Shown here: positions 61,956-63,237 of the stretch, one piece after another | How positions within the stretch are numbered: the first letter of the stretch is position 1 | How the letters are laid out: each line of letters begins with the position of its first letter | DNA from: Chitinophagales bacterium | GTDB lineage: Bacteria; Bacteroidota; Bacteroidia; Chitinophagales; Chitinophagaceae | Direction: 5' to 3' | Assembly (NCBI GenBank): GCA_017303455.1 | Contig: JAFLBM010000023.1 | Span: 1 to 63,237, forward strand | DNA: 63,237 nt | Notes under the pieces: model-generated | Told to the model about the DNA's origin: nothing | Seen by the model: only the letters and a program-made list of their open reading frames with translations | Databases searched by the model: none | Translations under genes and position numbers: made by a program

Positions 61956-61980
61956 TTTTTTACACAGTTCATGTAAGCGG
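61956..61980 (-). repeat. Inverted repeat, downstream flank of the DUF418-type gene
   Basis: Read outward on the minus strand: CCGCTTACATGAACTGTGT then six A. It matches the plus-strand copy at 63106-63130 (CCGCTAACGTGAGTTTGTG then six A), about 20 of 26 with one gap, so the gene lies between inverted repeats. It includes the 18-base repeat also at 36506. Confidence 0.6.
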
Positions 61981-61992
61981 TTCGTTGCTTTT

Positions 61993-63066
61993 TCAGTCAG
62001 ATAGTTTTCGCATTATAGTTTCAATTGGTCCATTTCTAAATTTTTTACTCCAAAAATGACTAAATGCAACACTCAACAAGAAAAATGCTGTCGCATAAAT
62101 AAAAATATAAACTGGTTGTGTTGGTGTATCTTTTGTCAAAAGTCCTGTGTATTTTTTGTTTGTCAATTTAGCAAGAACAATCATACCAATTGTCAAGTGT
62201 ATAACATAATGCGATAATGTCATTCTACCTGTTTTAACTAACAAACTCAATATTGAATTAGTTGAAAATTTGTCGCCTAAAAACATACAAATTGATATTA
62301 CCATTAAAGCAAATCCTGTCGTAATCATAATGTAGGGAATGTACGCAGGGAAATAGTCACTCATAACATAATCCCAATATTGTGTATAGTTTCCATTCTT
62401 TACTAATTGTCTAAGTCCCTCAAAAATTAGAAAAATAATAAGCCCAACTAAGAATGTATTTTTTATAACTTTTTTATTTTTCCAATCCTGTCTGCCAAGC
62501 CACATACCCAACATAAAATAACATAACCAAGGAAAAATAGAATTCCAACCATTGTAAAAAGTGTTTCTTAAAAATCCAATTGGTGTCCAAAAGTCAGCAT
62601 ACTTAAAGGTTGTAAAGTCCCAACTTGTATTTATGGGGATTACGAAAAGTAATAAATGAAAAATGATAATAGCGAATAAAGCTGTCCATAGGTAATAACG
62701 TTTTGGAACAAAAAGTAAAAAAGCTGCAATGTGCATATAGCCGCCATAAAAATGTAAAATATCTCCTGGCCACCAATTGTAAAGTAATAATCCAAGTGCA
62801 AAAAGAAACCAAGAACGTTTTAAAATTATTGATTTCAATTTTTTCTTTTCTTCATTGGTGTAGTCAGTTCTATTTGTCATTAATGAAACTCCCATTCCTG
62901 CAAGTATAATGAAGATAGATGTTGAGTTCCCAACAAAAAGGTTTAGAAAATGTCCAAGAGGTCTTTTGTCTTGAAAGTTGCCAAAGCAAAAAACAAAGTT
63001 CACTATAAACATTCCAAAAATTGCGTATGCTCTTGCTAAGTCAAATCCAATAATTCTATTATTCAT
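61993..63066 (-). CDS. DUF418/HGSNAT-like multi-pass membrane protein
   Basis: A 357-residue membrane protein with about ten helices. RIIGFDLARAYAIFGMFIVNFVFCFG at the N-terminus is the usual DUF418/DUF1624 start, and TGRMTLSHYVIHLTIGMIVLA near the end the conserved His-containing helix. The group includes predicted acyltransferases and YeiB. A/T content is far above its neighbours and codon use is Lys/Asn/Ile-rich, pointing to transfer. It lies between inverted repeats and next to a transposase start. Confidence 0.8.
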   Translation of the reverse strand: MNNRIIGFDLARAYAIFGMFIVNFVFCFGNFQDKRPLGHFLNLFVGNSTSIFIILAGMGVSLMTNRTDYTNEEKKKLKSIILKRSWFLFALGLLLYNWWPGDILHFYGGYMHIAAFLLFVPKRYYLWTALFAIIIFHLLLFVIPINTSWDFTTFKYADFWTPIGFLRNTFYNGWNSIFPWLCYFMLGMWLGRQDWKNKKVIKNTFLVGLIIFLIFEGLRQLVKNGNYTQYWDYVMSDYFPAYIPYIMITTGFALMVISICMFLGDKFSTNSILSLLVKTGRMTLSHYVIHLTIGMIVLAKLTNKKYTGLLTKDTPTQPVYIFIYATAFFLLSVAFSHFWSKKFRNGPIETIMRKLSD

Positions 63067-63105
63067 TTAGTCTGTCTGAAGTTTTTTGGTGTCGCTCTGC
63101 AATGA

Positions 63106-63130
63106 CCGCTAACGTGAGTTTGTGAAAAAA
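63106..63130 (+). repeat. Inverted repeat, upstream flank of the DUF418-type gene
   Basis: CCGCTAACGTGAGTTTGTG then six A, pairing with the copy at 61956-61980. Confidence 0.6.
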
Positions 63131-63203
63131 CCGCTGTTGGTTTATAAATATACACACAATGTGAATGAAGGCAAAGGCTGTATGATTTTTGTATAAAAGC
63201 GAT

Positions 63204-63237
63204 ATGGAATTTATACAAGGAAGCAACCGGACACAAA
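63204..63237 (+). CDS. 5' end of an IS1182-type transposase (partial, runs off the window)
   Basis: ATG at 63204 starts MEFIQGSNRTQ, which matches the conserved first residues of IS1182-family transposases (M-x-F-I-Q-G-x-x-R-x-Q). Only eleven codons are visible, so the family call needs the following sequence. The AT-rich DUF418 gene and inverted repeats just before it fit a mobile region. Confidence 0.5.
   Translation, partial: MEFIQGSNRTQ

Overview
The window looks like chromosomal DNA from a Bacteroidota bacterium, most likely of the Chitinophagaceae type. The case rests on four things. Promoters have the TAnnTTTG -7 element and mostly lack Shine-Dalgarno sequences. Family content is typical of the phylum: S46 dipeptidyl-peptidase, DUF2480, GxxExxY protein, an ArsN2/ArsM/ACR3 arsenic operon, and RecQ and Pif1 helicases with HRDC and C-terminal helix-turn-helix domains. 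Many exported proteins have signal peptides ending in A-Q. There is no dense mobile or phage region, but several short AT-rich accessory segments interrupt the housekeeping genes. The species call is inference; no rRNA is present.

Layout. 0-7.5 kb: serine hydrolase, M20 amidohydrolase, chromate transporter, nadD-feoA, ybeY, an HNH-like protein behind a perfect 20-bp palindrome, and mnmG. 7.5-10.7 kb: an unusual cluster of a SET protein, an ATP-grasp ligase and an ATP-grasp/SET fusion. 10.8-25.7 kb: Pif1-type helicase, a GxxExxY gene between inverted repeats, ssb, pseudouridine catabolism (psuK-psuG), a GH3/PA14 glucosidase, a GIY-YIG protein, tRNA-Phe, recQ, kdsD, manC and a PolB-like exonuclease. 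25.7-32 kb: RidA, MmcQ/YjbR, methionine aminotransferase, an EamA transporter, then an arsenic operon (arsR-arsN2-arsM-Cys-rich micropeptide-acr3-arsC). 32-35.1 kb: two membrane glycosyltransferases. 35.2-39 kb: AT-rich, minus-strand orphan genes with cassette-like inverted repeats. 39-40.7 kb: nadA, then a 0.6-kb gene-free region full of DnaA-box-like 9-mers, which I read as a candidate oriC.

40.7-63.2 kb: DPP11-type S46 peptidase, PpiD-like foldase, DUF2480, CorA, DinB, S41 peptidase, kdsB with a KdnB-like Kdo oxidase and an ACT protein, an SH3 protein, fatty-acid hydroxylase, dnaN, an unknown 439-residue protein beside a cytosolic HtrA-like protease/zinc-ribbon protein (the two share a YbjN/chaperone-like domain), a 1071-residue repeat-rich surface protein, recX, and an AT-rich DUF418-type membrane protein between inverted repeats. 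The window stops in what looks like the first codons of an IS1182-type transposase.

How genes work together: nadD and nadA serve NAD synthesis. kdsD, kdsB and the KdnB-like oxidase suggest Kdo or 8-amino-Kdo lipopolysaccharide. The ars operon covers sensing, reduction, methylation, efflux and acetylation. The best candidates for undescribed biology are the ATP-grasp/SET cluster, the 28-residue CC-rich arsenic-operon peptide and the protease/YbjN-like pair.
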